This document shows, one piece after another, positions 8,532 to 16,159 of a stretch of 64,000 nt of DNA; within the stretch, counting starts at the first letter, position 1, and the number at the start of each line of letters is the position of its first letter. The notes under the pieces were generated by a model that was given only the letters and a program-made list of their open reading frames with translations, did not search any database and was not told where the DNA came from. Both the position numbers and the translations under genes were made by a program. The DNA is from Niastella sp. (GTDB taxonomy: Bacteria > Bacteroidota > Bacteroidia > Chitinophagales > Chitinophagaceae). The stretch lies in NCBI GenBank assembly GCA_017744515.1, contig JAGIBF010000023.1, positions 1-64,000 on the forward strand, read 5' to 3'.

Positions 8532-9236
8532 GGCTATACCTTGTTGGGCCTGTCGCCTGTTCAGGGATATTGAATATTTGACTACCCAGTTAATCGATGC
8601 ATCTCATCTGCATCTTAATCCTTTTACTAAGTATCGATAAACAGTATACGAATATCTGTTGCGTGCAGATTTGTATTTGTAAGAATATTTTTGAGTTTTT
8701 ATTTATCGAGTTTTACCGTGTACTAATGTGCTAAGTAGTTCTACGCAAGCCTTTCTACAACAAGGTTTCAAGTGTTGCAATATTTCCCGCTATGGGACAA
8801 CTTCTATTTATAAAATTGTCTGCCGTCAATAATTTTAACTACTCTCTACTGTTAGCAATTAAAAGCTAATAAAAATGACAAAAAATCTGACTTTCATTTA
8901 GTACGGTAATTCAGTTTACTTGTTACATATATAGGACGGTAGTGATAAGAGAAAATACTTATTAATCTCCACTACATACTCGTAGAAAAAACACGATTAA
9001 AACCATAAACCATGCAAACTGAAAAACCAATTCCCGACTTCACGCAAGATGATTGACTGATCTACCTACACATTTTAGTATACACGTTGCATTTATAGGG
9101 TACACTCCTGGGTAATGCCTTTGATGGGGGCAAGGCTTTTGCAGTAATATTTACACCACATGTATTTAAGGTCCCCCCAAGTTGCGCTCTTTCCGAGCGA
9201 GTGTACTGTATTTTTTATAATCACTCAAAACCTGTT

Positions 9237-10268
9237 ATGAATTTAAAATTACCAACCAAGCACTATAGTATTCCCTTGCCTGCAATGGATTGTGTGCAGG
9301 ATTTTGAACAGTTTGCCCGCGCCTTGAATGGGGAAGTGATCGGTAAAGATATTGTGCAACTAAGTGGCGGTTTAGCCAAGGGGATGGTGAAAAAGCGACA
9401 GATCCAACCGGGTTGTTGTCTCCGGTCGTGGAATCTTGTGTTCAATCATCCTGTTGAGTTGCAAAAATGTGGTGAAGACCCGGACAGCAAGCGCTTTACC
9501 ATTGTATATGTATTGACTCCCGGCAGCTGCCGGTTGAAAAGTATAGGGGGTCATGAGCAGTTCAGCCAGATCGAAACGCGTAATACGCTGATGGTGGCTA
9601 ATGATGTAGCGCTTAAGTTTGACATTGCGCCTCACCGGGCTGTTCAGGTGATCGAGATCAGCGCCACTTCGTTTTGGCTGGCGCAGCAGTTTCAACGGGC
9701 TGGTCTACCATTGGATAACTTCCTGGACAGGGTCAATGAGAAGGGTAATCCGCTCATTCTGAACTGTACGTGTCCGCCTTCGGTCATCAACCGGGTGAAT
9801 ATGCTTTTCGATCACCTGATGGGTGTTGAGGAGGATTACGCTGATGCTGACCAGTTAGCGACTTCATTGATCCTTGACTTCCTGCATAAAATGCTGAACA
9901 GTCAAGTGCCGCGGGTTGCCGGAAGCCAGGATGCGCATTTTTTGAAAGTTATGGAAGCTGAGGCTATCCTGCAGGCTCACCTGCAGCGTAACCTGCCCAA
10001 TGTGTGTGCTATAGCGCAGCAGGTATCGCTCAGTGAATCGACGCTGAAGCGTCATTTCAAAATCATCTTTGGCAAAAGCTTGTATGAATATTATCTGGAG
10101 AAGAAAATGAATCTTGCGAAGGTTATGTTGCTTGAGAAGCCATTGACTGTGTATCAGACAGCATCTATGCTGGGTTATGAGAAGGTGAGTAATTTTATTG
10201 GCATCTTCAAGAAGCATCATGGTTATTCGCCGGGGAGTATGAAGAAGAAAGGTTTTATGAATCAGTAA
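9237..10268 (+). CDS. AraC-family transcriptional regulator
   Basis: From the ATG at 9237 (MNLKLPTKHY) this is a 343-residue protein; an in-frame GTG at 9201 is possible but adds an unlikely leader. The N-terminal two thirds resemble no sensor domain I can name. The C-terminal 100 residues carry the AraC/XylS double HTH. The first helix pair is VCAIAQQVSLSESTLKRHFK (about 255-275). The second ends NFIGIFKKHHGYSPG, the standard family signature. It stands alone between two long intergenic regions, so its targets cannot be read from context. Proteins of this length with this C-terminus are common orphan AraC regulators in Chitinophagaceae, often near siderophore or efflux genes. Confidence 0.9.
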   Translation: MNLKLPTKHYSIPLPAMDCVQDFEQFARALNGEVIGKDIVQLSGGLAKGMVKKRQIQPGCCLRSWNLVFNHPVELQKCGEDPDSKRFTIVYVLTPGSCRLKSIGGHEQFSQIETRNTLMVANDVALKFDIAPHRAVQVIEISATSFWLAQQFQRAGLPLDNFLDRVNEKGNPLILNCTCPPSVINRVNMLFDHLMGVEEDYADADQLATSLILDFLHKMLNSQVPRVAGSQDAHFLKVMEAEAILQAHLQRNLPNVCAIAQQVSLSESTLKRHFKIIFGKSLYEYYLEKKMNLAKVMLLEKPLTVYQTASMLGYEKVSNFIGIFKKHHGYSPGSMKKKGFMNQ

Positions 10269-10700
10269 TAGTACATTTTGCGTAATAAGTTTCACAGTCG
10301 GGACGAATTCCCATTTTTGGGGCAAACATTGGTTAACAAGTGTATTTGTTAGCCTACTAACAAGGGTAGCTAAGTGAATTTTAATTTCTGCAGGCTCTAA
10401 TATTTGAAAAAAAATTCTATCTTAGTATCCTCATTAGCAGTAGCATTAGGTTATTATTCCTGACTTCTCACAATTGGTTAAAGATACTCTGAAAGTTGCT
10501 CCAGGCAAGGATTACATGCCATCACTCAAAGCCTTATAATTTTATCCCGGTTTCGTAGTAACGGGATTGCTATTTCTTTTTGTGAAATCAATTGAAAAAC
10601 CACAAATAAGAAAGAGTCAAGTGCCACATCCAGGCATGAAGTAAGTTGCGTGCCCTACCTGGTTAAATGGCATATCTCTTTCCAGTTGATCGCTTACCGG

Positions 10701-10734
10701 CCACTCCTGCTTAGTAATAAGGAGGAGTGGTTTT
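10701..10734 (+). terminator. Terminator-like hairpin
   Basis: CCACTCCT (10701-10708) pairs with AGGAGTGG (10723-10730), with an inner TTA/TAA extension. TTTTA follows. It lies more than 430 nt past the AraC-type stop codon, so an untranslated or unannotated transcript may end here. Confidence 0.55.
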
Positions 10735-10750
10735 ATGTTCTTAAAGAATC

Positions 10751-10824
10751 AATCCGGATCACCGGTTTATGCTCAAACAGCGACTCTCCACTGCTGCAAA
10801 GCATGCAAACCGGTGATCCGGATT
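10751..10824. repeat. Long inverted repeat, 18-bp perfect arms
   Basis: Arms 10751-10768 and 10807-10824 (AATCCGGATCACCGGTTT and its exact complement) enclose 38 nt. The enclosed segment has additional short complementary segments (ATGC/GCAT, CAGC/GCTG). TTTTATTC follows on the plus strand. It ends about 130 nt before the response-regulator start. Confidence 0.8.
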
Positions 10825-10955
10825 TTATTCTTTATCCTCCTGATTTACGTGCGTATATACCTTTTTAATTCCATTTTAATGCGATATTTATAGCAGGAAA
10901 CCCTTAGATGGCCATTATTTACTGATTTTTGCCTGCATAATCATCTACTTACACT

Positions 10956-11645
10956 ATGGAAGAAGTTAAAATCTTATTGGTAGAGGATGAGAAGAAGATC
11001 GCTGAGGCCCTCAAGAAAGGATTAATGGAGCAACAGTATCATGTGGAAGTAGCCTATGATGGGTTGATCGGGAAGAAGATGGTGGAGACTTACACGTTTG
11101 ACCTGATCATTCTCGACATCAACCTACCGGGCATGAATGGCTATGAGCTTTGCAAGGAGATCCGTAAACGTGATGAGCGCATCCCTGTTGTGATGCTCAC
11201 GGCTTTAAGTGCCACGGAGGATAAGATCGAAGGGTTTGACGCAGGTGCGGATGATTATATTGTGAAACCTTTCGACTTTAAAGAATTACTGGTGCGCATC
11301 CGGGCATTGCTGAAACGTATCTATCAAAATGTTCCCACCGGTAATATGTTAAAGGTGTCCGACCTTGTCATGAACCTGGACAGTAAAGAGGTGATGCGCG
11401 CCGACAAGCCTATTTCGCTTACCGCCAAAGAGTTTCAATTGCTTGAATTCTTAGTGCGCAATAAGAACCGCGTCGTTTCGCGTGCCGATATTGCGCTGAA
11501 TGTATGGGATATCGATTTCGATACTAAAACGAATGTGATTGACGTGTACGTTAATTTCCTGCGCAAGAAGCTGGATAAAGACTTCGATACCAAACTGATC
11601 CATACGCAAGTGGGGATGGGCTATATTTTAAAAGAGCAAGCATAG
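10956..11645 (+). CDS. OmpR/PhoB-family response regulator
   Basis: A 229-residue two-domain regulator. The receiver (1-120) has the acidic pair E10-D11, phospho-acceptor D54 (LIILDINLPGMNG), the switch Thr in MLTAL and the conserved lysine in DDYIVKPFDF. The DNA-binding winged helix (about 130-227) contains LTAKEFQLLEFLVRNKNRVVSR and the NVIDVYVNFLRKKLD recognition segment, typical of OmpR/PhoB. The stop TAG is followed at once by the GTG start of the histidine-kinase gene, so they form an operon and a cognate pair. The signal and targets are not evident. The preceding 687-bp gap with long hairpins may contribute to its control. Confidence 0.95.
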   Translation: MEEVKILLVEDEKKIAEALKKGLMEQQYHVEVAYDGLIGKKMVETYTFDLIILDINLPGMNGYELCKEIRKRDERIPVVMLTALSATEDKIEGFDAGADDYIVKPFDFKELLVRIRALLKRIYQNVPTGNMLKVSDLVMNLDSKEVMRADKPISLTAKEFQLLEFLVRNKNRVVSRADIALNVWDIDFDTKTNVIDVYVNFLRKKLDKDFDTKLIHTQVGMGYILKEQA

Positions 11646-13049
11646 GTGAAGATCAAATTTAAAATAACTGCTCTCTTCACGTTGCTTGTAACGGCTATCT
11701 TGTTGCTTCTTAGTTTTTCCATTTATTATTTTACTTCGCTGGAAAGGCTCGAAAGTTTTAAGAAGCGGTTGAAGGGCCGTGCCAACAACAACGCTCAATT
11801 GTATACTTATTTCGGTGACACCAGTGCATCGATGCTGCGGCGTATTGATTCCGGCTCCACCAATACGCTTGTCGATAAGAGTGTAATTATTTTCAATTAT
11901 CTCAATCAGCCAGTGTATGAGTTCAACGCCCAAGGTGTGAAAACTCCGGATGTGCCTTTGACTATGCTGGAAAAGGCCCGCCTGAATGGGGAGATATATT
12001 TTCATATCGATAAGCGGGACGCGCTTGCTTTCCATCATACTGATTCTGTAAACCGCATTGTGGTGGTAGTGGCGTCTTATGATACTGATGGTTGGAACCG
12101 TCTGTGGCAACTACAGAAGCTGTTGCTGACGAGTTTATTAATCGGTATTGCTGCTGCGGCTATCGTTGGCTACTTGTTTTCGCGTCAATTGCTCATGCCT
12201 ATTTCCCAGATCATCCGCGAGGTGAATGATATTTCTTCCCAGAATTTGTCGCACCGCATCGAAGCTGGCAGCGGACAGGATGAACTGCACCAGCTGGCTA
12301 ATACGTTCAATGAGCTGTTGAACCGTCTGCAGGAGTCTTTTATGATCCAGCGGCGGTTTATCTCCAATGCTTCTCACGAGCTTTCCACACCGCTTACGTC
12401 TATCTCCAGTCAATTGGAGGTGACATTGCAGAAGGACCGGAATACTGCGGAATATCAACAGGTATTGTCTTCCATATATGAGGATGTGCAACAGATGCGG
12501 CAGCTTACCAAAAGCCTGCTGGAGATTGCCAAGACCGGCTCTCAAGGCACCATCGAGCTGAACGAGGTGCGGATCGATGAGGTGTTGTTCAAGGTAATGA
12601 GTGATGTCCGGAAGATCAGCCCTTCGTACCAGGTGGAGCTGCAGTTTGGCGAGTTTCCCGAGGATGAAAAGAAGTTCCTCGTTTTTGGCAATAATGATCT
12701 GTTGTATAGTTCTATCAAGAACCTTGTCGAGAATGGCTGTAAGTATTCCCCGGATCATTCTACCTGGGTTGATCTTTATTTTGCAGATGACCAGGTTATC
12801 ATCGAGGTGAGGAATCATGGTAATGTGATCGCTGCAGAAGAAATGGATCATATCTTCCAGCCTTTTTATCGTACCAGTAATACTACCCAGGTCAAAGGTT
12901 TTGGTCTTGGTCTTGCCCTGGCCAAGCGGATCATCAATATTCACAGGGGCAACATCAACGTGCAATCGGACGAAAACGCCGGCACTGTTTTCACTATCCA
13001 ATTACCTTCTATCAAGGCTTTCTCTGCTCACCTCAATGCGCTTAATTAA
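11646..13049 (+). CDS. Sensor histidine kinase (HAMP, HisKA, HATPase)
   Basis: A 467-residue membrane sensor starting at GTG directly after the regulator stop. TM1 spans about residues 8-29 and TM2 about 157-180 (LLIGIAAAAIVGYLF), enclosing a periplasmic domain of about 125 residues. A HAMP linker follows (QLLMPISQIIREVNDIS). The H-box is FISNASHELSTPLTSI with phospho-acceptor H244. The catalytic domain has the N-box (IKNLVENGCKYSP) and the G-box VKGFGLGLALAKRIINIHRG. All catalytic motifs look intact. The periplasmic domain suggests an envelope or extracellular cue; no ligand-binding family is recognisable. Confidence 0.95.
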   Translation: MKIKFKITALFTLLVTAILLLLSFSIYYFTSLERLESFKKRLKGRANNNAQLYTYFGDTSASMLRRIDSGSTNTLVDKSVIIFNYLNQPVYEFNAQGVKTPDVPLTMLEKARLNGEIYFHIDKRDALAFHHTDSVNRIVVVVASYDTDGWNRLWQLQKLLLTSLLIGIAAAAIVGYLFSRQLLMPISQIIREVNDISSQNLSHRIEAGSGQDELHQLANTFNELLNRLQESFMIQRRFISNASHELSTPLTSISSQLEVTLQKDRNTAEYQQVLSSIYEDVQQMRQLTKSLLEIAKTGSQGTIELNEVRIDEVLFKVMSDVRKISPSYQVELQFGEFPEDEKKFLVFGNNDLLYSSIKNLVENGCKYSPDHSTWVDLYFADDQVIIEVRNHGNVIAAEEMDHIFQPFYRTSNTTQVKGFGLGLALAKRIINIHRGNINVQSDENAGTVFTIQLPSIKAFSAHLNALN

Positions 13050-13119
13050 TAGCCTTTTAATGCTTGTTTAATTGGTGTTTAACGGCAATAAAGCATATTT
13101 GGCGTTGTATTATCAAGGT

Positions 13120-13365
13120 ATGAACAGACAATTATTCTTTCGCTGGTTTCCCTTATTGTGTCTCATCCTGGTCATTGCTGCCGGGATCAGCCTGGGGCAA
13201 AAGAATTCGAAGCTTGTCACCAGAAACCACTCTTTGGTATTGCAGAATGATTCTATTCTGGCCGTGAACCTCCGGCTTTCAAAGGAGGTATCAAAGCTGC
13301 AATCTTTACTGGATAGCATCCGGTTAAAAAACAGTTCTGCCGGCAGTTTACGTATCCACAACTAA
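13120..13365 (+). CDS. Small membrane-anchored coiled-coil protein
   Basis: From the ATG at 13120 this is an 81-residue protein. One N-terminal membrane segment (about 8-25, RWFPLLCLILVIAAGISLG) is followed by a Ser/Leu-rich amphipathic helix (SLVLQNDSILAVNLRLSKEV, SKLQSLLDSI) with coiled-coil spacing. It resembles small single-TM proteins in general but no family I can name. It starts 70 nt after the histidine-kinase stop on the same strand and could be co-transcribed as an accessory of the two-component system, which is inference. A longer start at TTG 13072 is less likely. Confidence 0.55.
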   Translation: MNRQLFFRWFPLLCLILVIAAGISLGQKNSKLVTRNHSLVLQNDSILAVNLRLSKEVSKLQSLLDSIRLKNSSAGSLRIHN

Positions 13366-13773
13366 TTGCCGATTCCGGCCCGATTTTTATATGTAATTGT
13401 ATTGTTAATCCGTACTCTATTTTATTGTTCCCTCACGTTGATTGATGTTGCCCCATAAATTACCCAGTTGCTGGCAGGGGCTAAAAGCCCGGAATAGAAC
13501 TTCGACGCTTATAGCCTTAAAGAGCCCAATGCGATAACCATTTTTTAATAAAAAAGTCTTTCTGAATCTCCTCAACACTTCGTACCTTTTAGGACGCAAA
13601 AAAGGAACTATCTCTCCGTGCATGGCTTAGTTTATTAGTAGTATCACCGATTGCCCGCCTTCCTTGTTTTATCAGCCCGTTTTAATCAACCCCAGGTCCC
13701 TACCTTATGAAAGCGTGTGCCGATGCCCGTGGCATCCAACATCATTCCTGTCACACTCAAAAAAGGAGAAGCT
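13366..13773. other. Intergenic region without a recognised gene
   Basis: 408 bp. A short hairpin GGGCT-AAA-AGCCC lies near 13479-13491. A 68-codon minus-strand frame (13417-13623) shows no recognisable features and is not called. Confidence 0.4.
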
Positions 13774-14070
13774 ATGAAACCGCATCAATCACCTTACATC
13801 AACAAGCGGAAGAAGACGATCGAATTCCACATTCACAACAGCTGTGCTGGTAATATTGCGCTTGCCGGCACATTCAATCACTGGGCGCATGATGAATTAA
13901 AAATGCAGCCGTCCAAGAATGGTATGTGGCTGATAGAGATCCCTATGCTGCCCAGCGGGAAGTATCACTACAAGTTTTTTATTGACGGGCGTATGTGGAT
14001 GGAAGACATTGAAAACCAGCTGAGGGAGCCAGATGGCGTTTGTGGCTGGAACAGTGTGCTAACTGTGTAG
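13774..14070 (+). CDS. Free-standing glycogen-binding (AMPK-beta/CBM48-like) domain protein
   Basis: The start is set by a strong AAAGGAG at 13762-13768, six nt before ATG 13774; longer in-frame starts lack it. The 98-residue product is almost entirely one E-set domain. A beta-strand KTIEFHIHN is followed by IALAGTFNHWAH, the classic glycogen-binding signature. Further on come MWLIEIPMLPSGKYHYKFFIDGRMW and a final strand GWNSVLTV. These match the AMPK-beta/isoamylase-early-set fold, with the aromatic W in FNHW and K/Y in YHYKF at positions used for glucan contact. There is no signal peptide, so it is cytoplasmic. It probably binds glycogen or serves as a docking subunit; no catalytic domain is attached. 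A good terminator follows. Confidence 0.85.
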   Translation: MKPHQSPYINKRKKTIEFHIHNSCAGNIALAGTFNHWAHDELKMQPSKNGMWLIEIPMLPSGKYHYKFFIDGRMWMEDIENQLREPDGVCGWNSVLTV

Positions 14071-14095
14071 CTCTGTGTAGCTTGCTTATCGAATT

Positions 14096-14129
14096 AAAGG
14101 TGTAAAGAGATGCTCTTTACACCTTTTTA
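14096..14129 (+). terminator. Intrinsic terminator
   Basis: AAAGGTGTAAAGAG (14096-14109) pairs perfectly with CTCTTTACACCTTT (14113-14126) around an ATG loop, followed by TTA. It lies 26 nt after the glycogen-binding gene and just before the convergent SDR gene. Confidence 0.85.
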
Positions 14130-14142
14130 TTTTCAGTCGTTC

Positions 14143-14835
14143 TTAAGCTTCTCCATATATTTTATACAGCGGTGCGCGCAGGGGATCGCCTTTATCGGAG
14201 CAGATAAACTCCAGGAGATCGGCAATCTGTGCCGGGCTTACCCATTTGCTGAAGTCTGCTTTGGGCATATCCTTCCTATTTACGGGTGTATCGATCGTGC
14301 TGGGGGCAATGACTGATACCACCACATTTGTTCCTTTGGCGGCCTCGTTGAGCAGGTCAGCGAGCTTGATGAGGAGCGATTTGCTAAGCGCGTAGGCGAT
14401 CATATTCTTTCCTGCTTCGGGCTGCAGGGCTGGCCTTGCTCCTACCAATACGATACGCCCATAGCCATTTTCCATCATGTGTTGAAAGAGGGGCCGGGTG
14501 AGGTAGTAGGCTGTTTCAAAGTTCCTGGAGAACATCTTGCGGAGGGCTTCTCCGTCGGTAGCGGCAATGTCGCCCATCGCAAATCCTCCGGCCAGCAGTA
14601 ATGCTCCGTCGATCTTTTTGTAGAGGCTGATGGCTTCTTTGACAAAGGTGTCGCTTTCTGTTTCGGAAGCAAGCTCAACAGCATGCAGCTCAAACTGTGG
14701 ATGGTTATTGGCAAAGCCCAGGCGGCTGCCGGAATGGTCTACTGCTACTACTTTATAGTTTTCATCGAGGAATTTCTTTACAACAGCTGTTCCCAGGCCT
14801 CCATTGGCGCCGGTGATTAATATCGTTTTGGGCAT
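14143..14835 (-). CDS. Short-chain dehydrogenase/reductase (SDR)
   Basis: A 230-residue classical SDR. It has the nucleotide-binding motif TGANGGLG near residues 7-14, an acidic residue (AVDHSG) after strand 2 that suggests NAD preference, and the LLLAGGFAMGD segment in the NNAG position. The catalytic Tyr-Lys appear as AYALSKS, and S/T is expected in the VLVGARPAL strand. That last segment has no obvious catalytic Ser (VGARP replaces the usual S-S/T), so activity may be altered. The substrate is not readable. It lies downstream of ilvE on the same strand, but a terminator and repeats separate the two, so it is probably independent. Confidence 0.85.
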   Translation of the reverse strand: MPKTILITGANGGLGTAVVKKFLDENYKVVAVDHSGSRLGFANNHPQFELHAVELASETESDTFVKEAISLYKKIDGALLLAGGFAMGDIAATDGEALRKMFSRNFETAYYLTRPLFQHMMENGYGRIVLVGARPALQPEAGKNMIAYALSKSLLIKLADLLNEAAKGTNVVVSVIAPSTIDTPVNRKDMPKADFSKWVSPAQIADLLEFICSDKGDPLRAPLYKIYGEA

Positions 14836-14886
14836 ATTAGAAATTGTATTTACAAATTTAAGGTCTTAGGACTTACTTTTTGACAA

Positions 14887-14910
14887 CCCTTCGACAAGCT
14901 CAGGGTGACA
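14887..14910. repeat. Dispersed hairpin repeat, copy 1
   Basis: The plus strand reads CCCTTCGACAAGCTCAGGG then TGACA. In the minus-strand transcript it forms stem ACCCT/AGGGT with loop GAGCTTGTCGA. It lies downstream of ilvE, beyond its terminator. Confidence 0.8.
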
Positions 14911-14922
14911 GAACAGGCTCCT

Positions 14923-14987
14923 GCCGAAAGGGGAGCGCCGCCCTCCCGCAGAGCGGGACAAGTTTTGAGGGCGCCCCCCCTTTCGGC
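14923..14987. repeat. Large imperfect GC-rich hairpin
   Basis: GCCGAAAGGGG...GCCCTC (14923-14945) is nearly complementary to GAGGGCG...CCTTTCGGC (14967-14987). The loop side contains CCCGC-AGA-GCGGG (14945-14957). A similar CGCAGAGC core recurs at 17745 and 45927. It directly follows the first hairpin repeat. Confidence 0.6.
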
Positions 14988-15003
14988 AAGCTGACAAATA
15001 AAA

Positions 15004-15025
15004 AACCGGCGTGGATACGCCGGTT
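15004..15025 (-). terminator. Intrinsic terminator of ilvE
   Basis: AACCGGCG (15004-15011) pairs with CGCCGGTT (15018-15025). The minus strand continues TTTTATTTG. It begins 27 nt past the ilvE stop. Confidence 0.85.
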
Positions 15026-15052
15026 ATAACCAACATGGACTCGGTTGATCCT

Positions 15053-16117
15053 TTATAACACAAAATTCCAATTATGTATATCTGTTTCTTTGCCTGTGCG
15101 CATGGCTTCGAGTTTATCTCGCAGCTGGTACATGACTGCCAGGGACGTATAATCGGGTAAATGGTAGTCGATGCCGTTGATATGGATCGTTCCGATGGGT
15201 GCTACTATGGCCGCCGTGCCTGCTCCAAAGGCTTCGGTAATTGTATGGTGACGGAATGCCTTTTCCAATTCTTCGATGCTTACGGGGCGTGTCTCTACCG
15301 GAATGTTCAGATCACCGGCAATGGTGAGCAGGGAATCGCGGGTGACGCCGTCGAGGATAGAATCGCTCAGTGGCGGTGTTACCAGCTTGCCGTCTATGAC
15401 AAACATGGCGTTCATCATTCCTGATTCTTCAATGTATTTGTTCTCCTTGCTGTCGGTCCACAGTACCTGATCATAACCTGCTTCTTTAGCTTTCTGAGTG
15501 GGGTAGTATGCTCCTCCGTAGTTACCTCCGCACTTGGCAGCGCCGGTACCACCTCTGGCTGCTCTCACGTATTCTGTTTCCACCTTCACGCGTAATGGCT
15601 TTTGGAAGGCTCCTGCTACTGGACCTGTGAAGATGACAAATTTGTATTCGTCCGATACCTTGACGCCGAATTTCGCTTCGCTGGCGTAGGCAAAGGGCCG
15701 GATATACAGGGCTGTTCCGGGTGCTGCCGGTACCCACTCTTTATCGAGTGCTATCAGCTGGCGCAAGCCTTCTACAAATACATCTTCGGGCACAGTGGCC
15801 ATGCACATGCGATCGAGCGACCTGTTTAAGCGTTCGTAGTGTTTATGAATGCGGAAGATGTTGATACGTCCGTCTTCGAGGCGGAAGGCTTTCATGCCTT
15901 CAAACACCGTTTGCCCATAATGCAGGGCCAGCGTGGTGGGTGACAGTGTGAGATCGCCAAACGGAATGATCTCGGGTGTCTTCCATGTTCCGTTGGCATA
16001 GTCGCATACCAGCATATGGTCGGCGACATATTTGCCAAATTCGAGGTGGCTGAAGTCTACTTCCTGTATCCTGGAATGTTTGGTTGGCCGTATGGCAACT
16101 GTTTGTGTGAGTTCCAT
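15053..16117 (-). CDS. ilvE: Branched-chain amino acid aminotransferase
   Basis: A 354-residue class-IV PLP aminotransferase, the usual length for the BCAT group II enzyme. It interconverts valine, leucine and isoleucine with their 2-oxo acids using glutamate/2-oxoglutarate. K195 in GAAKCGGNYGG is the Schiff-base lysine. Other signatures are TVFEGMKAFRLEDGRINIFR (substrate/PLP pocket), YIEESGMMNAMFV and ILDGVTRDSLL, all standard for the family. It is followed by its own terminator. The PLP decarboxylase gene lies 42 nt upstream on the same strand, so a joint amino-acid transcript is plausible. Confidence 0.96.
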   Translation of the reverse strand: MELTQTVAIRPTKHSRIQEVDFSHLEFGKYVADHMLVCDYANGTWKTPEIIPFGDLTLSPTTLALHYGQTVFEGMKAFRLEDGRINIFRIHKHYERLNRSLDRMCMATVPEDVFVEGLRQLIALDKEWVPAAPGTALYIRPFAYASEAKFGVKVSDEYKFVIFTGPVAGAFQKPLRVKVETEYVRAARGGTGAAKCGGNYGGAYYPTQKAKEAGYDQVLWTDSKENKYIEESGMMNAMFVIDGKLVTPPLSDSILDGVTRDSLLTIAGDLNIPVETRPVSIEELEKAFRHHTITEAFGAGTAAIVAPIGTIHINGIDYHLPDYTSLAVMYQLRDKLEAMRTGKETDIHNWNFVL

Positions 16118-16159
16118 GTCGTTCTTTTTTAATTAATGGCTATACTTTCCCTTTTGTTT

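Larger units (their letters stand above)
8080..9236. other. Long gene-poor intergenic region
   Basis: A 1157-bp, AT-rich stretch between arsR and the AraC-type gene. I see one minus-strand terminator-like hairpin (8409-8429) preceded by a possibly broken 26-codon ORF. A 14-codon ATG frame (9012-9056, MQTEKPIPDF...) also lies upstream of the regulator. No convincing longer gene, RNA gene or mobile element is visible. Confidence 0.5.
10269..10955. other. Gene-free intergenic region with two hairpins
   Basis: A 687-bp gap with no convincing ORF. It contains two consecutive plus-strand stem-loops (10701-10730 and 10751-10824), each followed by TTTTA, immediately upstream of the two-component operon. 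Confidence 0.55.

Noticed and set aside
9201..9236. GTG start that would lengthen the AraC-type protein by 12 residues
   Set aside because: The ATG at 9237 gives a normal start; the extension has no family resemblance that I can see.
10650..10868. 72-codon plus-strand frame upstream of the response regulator
   Set aside because: It runs through both hairpins, and its codons are dictated by the inverted repeat.
13417..13623. 68-codon minus-strand frame between the two-component genes and the glycogen-binding gene
   Set aside because: No recognisable motif, signal peptide or ribosome-binding site, and the sequence is not like neighbouring coding DNA.
14916..15000. Possible insertion-sequence end near the GC-rich hairpin
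   Set aside because: No transposase gene or target-site duplication is visible; a palindromic repeat explains the sequence.
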